A stretch of 64,000 nt of DNA, from NCBI RefSeq assembly GCF_000802965.1, contig NZ_JSAK01000045.1, positions 1-64,000 of the forward strand, read 5' to 3'. The position numbers and the translations under genes were made by a program. Position 1 is the first letter of the stretch, and each line of letters starts with the position of its first letter. The notes below the pieces were generated by a model that was not told the origin of the DNA, ran no database searches, and saw only the letters and a program-made list of their open reading frames with translations. Source of the stretch: Pseudomonas fluorescens (GTDB lineage Bacteria; Pseudomonadota; Gammaproteobacteria; Pseudomonadales; Pseudomonadaceae). Below, in pieces: positions 63,120-64,000 of the stretch.

Positions 63120-64000
63120 GGTCGATCCCTAGCAAGTCGCGGTAGTCAGGATGGGTTTTCAAGAGTTCAGCATGGGTGCCGTTGGCAACGATCCGGCCGT
63201 CCTGGAGCATCAGCACGCGGTCCGCCAGGAGGATGGTCGAGAGCTTGCTGGAGATCACCAGCAAGGTGGTGGCGCGGCCCTGATCACGGCGTAGCTGACG
63301 AATGTTGTTCAGCACCTGGCGTTCGCTGATCGCATCCAGCGCGCTGGTGGCGTCATCCAGACACAGGATGTCCGGCTCGCCGAGCAGCGCACGAGCCAGG
63401 CTCAGGCGCTGACGCTGACCGCCAGACAGCGTCACGCCACGATCGCCGAGCGGCGTGGCCAAACCTTGGGGCAGGCGTTCGAGTACATCTTCGGCGGCGG
63501 CCAGGCGCAAACCGTGACGCAATCGTTGATCGCTGGCGTGCGGTGCAGTCAGGCGCAGGTTGGCCGCGAGCGTGTCCGAAAACAAAAAGCTTTCCTGGGG
63601 CACCACATGCACCCGGCGCCTGAGTTCGTCCAGGTTCAACTGACGAATGTCCTGCCAACCGGCACTGTCCGAACCGATCAGTAAGCGACCGGAGCTGATG
63701 TCGCTCAGGCGCGGCAACAGGCTGGCCATCAGGCTTTTACCGGTGCCTGTCGCACCCACCAGAGCGACGATTTCACCCGGCTGCAATGTCAGCGAACAGT
63801 CCTGCAAAATCTCTCGCCCACCACCGGGCGCGCTGACACTGACGTGCTCCAGTTTCAGTCCCAGTGGCGAGTCGGGCAGGCTGTCGGCACCGCTTCGAAT
63901 CGCGGCTGGTTCGTCCAGCAATTGCCAGATGCGCTCGGCGCTGGAGCGGGCATCGGCGAAGGTCTGCATGACGCGGCCAATGCCTTCGATGCGAAACACC
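63112..64000 (-). CDS. ABC exporter half-transporter, partial (N-terminus outside window)
   Basis: The last about 295 residues of the partner subunit; the transmembrane part and start lie beyond the window's right edge. The nucleotide-binding domain has Walker A GATGTGKSLMA, a normal signature VTLSGGQRQRLSLARAL and a Walker B of LCLDDATSALD, where the catalytic Glu is Asp. The H-loop is LLVISSKLST, lacking the switch histidine. This makes it the degenerate-site subunit. It is translated before the 61251 gene and overlaps it by 8 bp. Confidence 0.88.
   Translation of the reverse strand, partial: VFRIEGIGRVMQTFADARSSAERIWQLLDEPAAIRSGADSLPDSPLGLKLEHVSVSAPGGGREILQDCSLTLQPGEIVALVGATGTGKSLMASLLPRLSDISSGRLLIGSDSAGWQDIRQLNLDELRRRVHVVPQESFLFSDTLAANLRLTAPHASDQRLRHGLRLAAAEDVLERLPQGLATPLGDRGVTLSGGQRQRLSLARALLGEPDILCLDDATSALDAISERQVLNNIRQLRRDQGRATTLLVISSKLSTILLADRVLMLQDGRIVANGTHAELLKTHPDYRDLLGIDHG

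Noticed and set aside
61599..63329. 576-codon plus-strand frame opposite the ABC exporter
   Set aside because: It is glutamine- and arginine-rich, as expected for antisense of high G+C coding DNA. The minus strand carries unmistakable ABC motifs.

Overview
The window reads as chromosomal DNA of a fluorescent pseudomonad, most likely the Pseudomonas fluorescens group. The basis is high G+C coding DNA, dense REP palindromes of the TGTAGGAGC / GCTCCTACA and GTGGCGAGGGAGC types in most intergenic gaps, and gene families typical of the genus (giant GT84/GH94 glucan synthase, OsmC-YcaO protein, DUF6124, SYLF, several TonB receptors). No tRNA, rRNA, CRISPR array, transposase or prophage was found.

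Layout. 1-10 kb: a REP-containing tandem repeat, a Crp/Fnr-family regulator and a 2885-residue cyclic beta-glucan synthase-like enzyme. 10-13.5 kb: a 24-residue membrane peptide, then a LysR regulator divergent from an ACS-type MFS transporter and a creatininase-family amidohydrolase. 13.6-21.3 kb: OsmC-YcaO protein, a siderophore-type TonB receptor with a Fur-box-like site, an exported SYLF protein, a metallo-beta-lactamase-fold hydrolase and TrmK. 21.3-28.5 kb: two REP elements flanking a DUF6124 gene with a structured leader, the AzlC/AzlD exporter, a TPR protein, a WYL regulator divergent from two unrecognised genes, DUF502 and a charged exported protein. 28.6-36.9 kb: ClsC-like lipoprotein, another TonB receptor, an AT-rich orphan glycosyltransferase, an MHS-family transporter, an exported DUF4157 protein and TspO. 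37-43 kb: APC permease, a glutathione S-transferase remnant, a VOC protein, a Gfo/Idh/MocA dehydrogenase, and a lactate-permease-family carrier divergent from an Lrp/AsnC regulator with two palindromic candidate operators. 43-47 kb: a three-gene operon (BNR sialidase-like protein, small polytopic membrane protein, LtaS-like sulfatase-fold enzyme).

The most coherent block is 47.3-60.8 kb, all on the minus strand: an SsuD-like flavin monooxygenase, two tandem DszB-like proteins, two TonB-dependent receptors, two SsuC-type permeases, an SsuB-type ATPase, and TonB-ExbB-ExbD. I infer a self-contained organosulfur scavenging system spanning outer membrane import, inner membrane import and desulfurisation. 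The two DszB-like proteins lack signal peptides although such proteins are usually called periplasmic binding proteins. One keeps a cysteine where DszB has its nucleophile; the other has serine.

The window ends in a heterodimeric ABC exporter (61.25-64.0 kb, second subunit cut by the edge) with complementary lesions predicting one degenerate ATP site.

All functions are assigned by reading motifs and recalled family resemblance. No database search was run, and positions within proteins are approximate.
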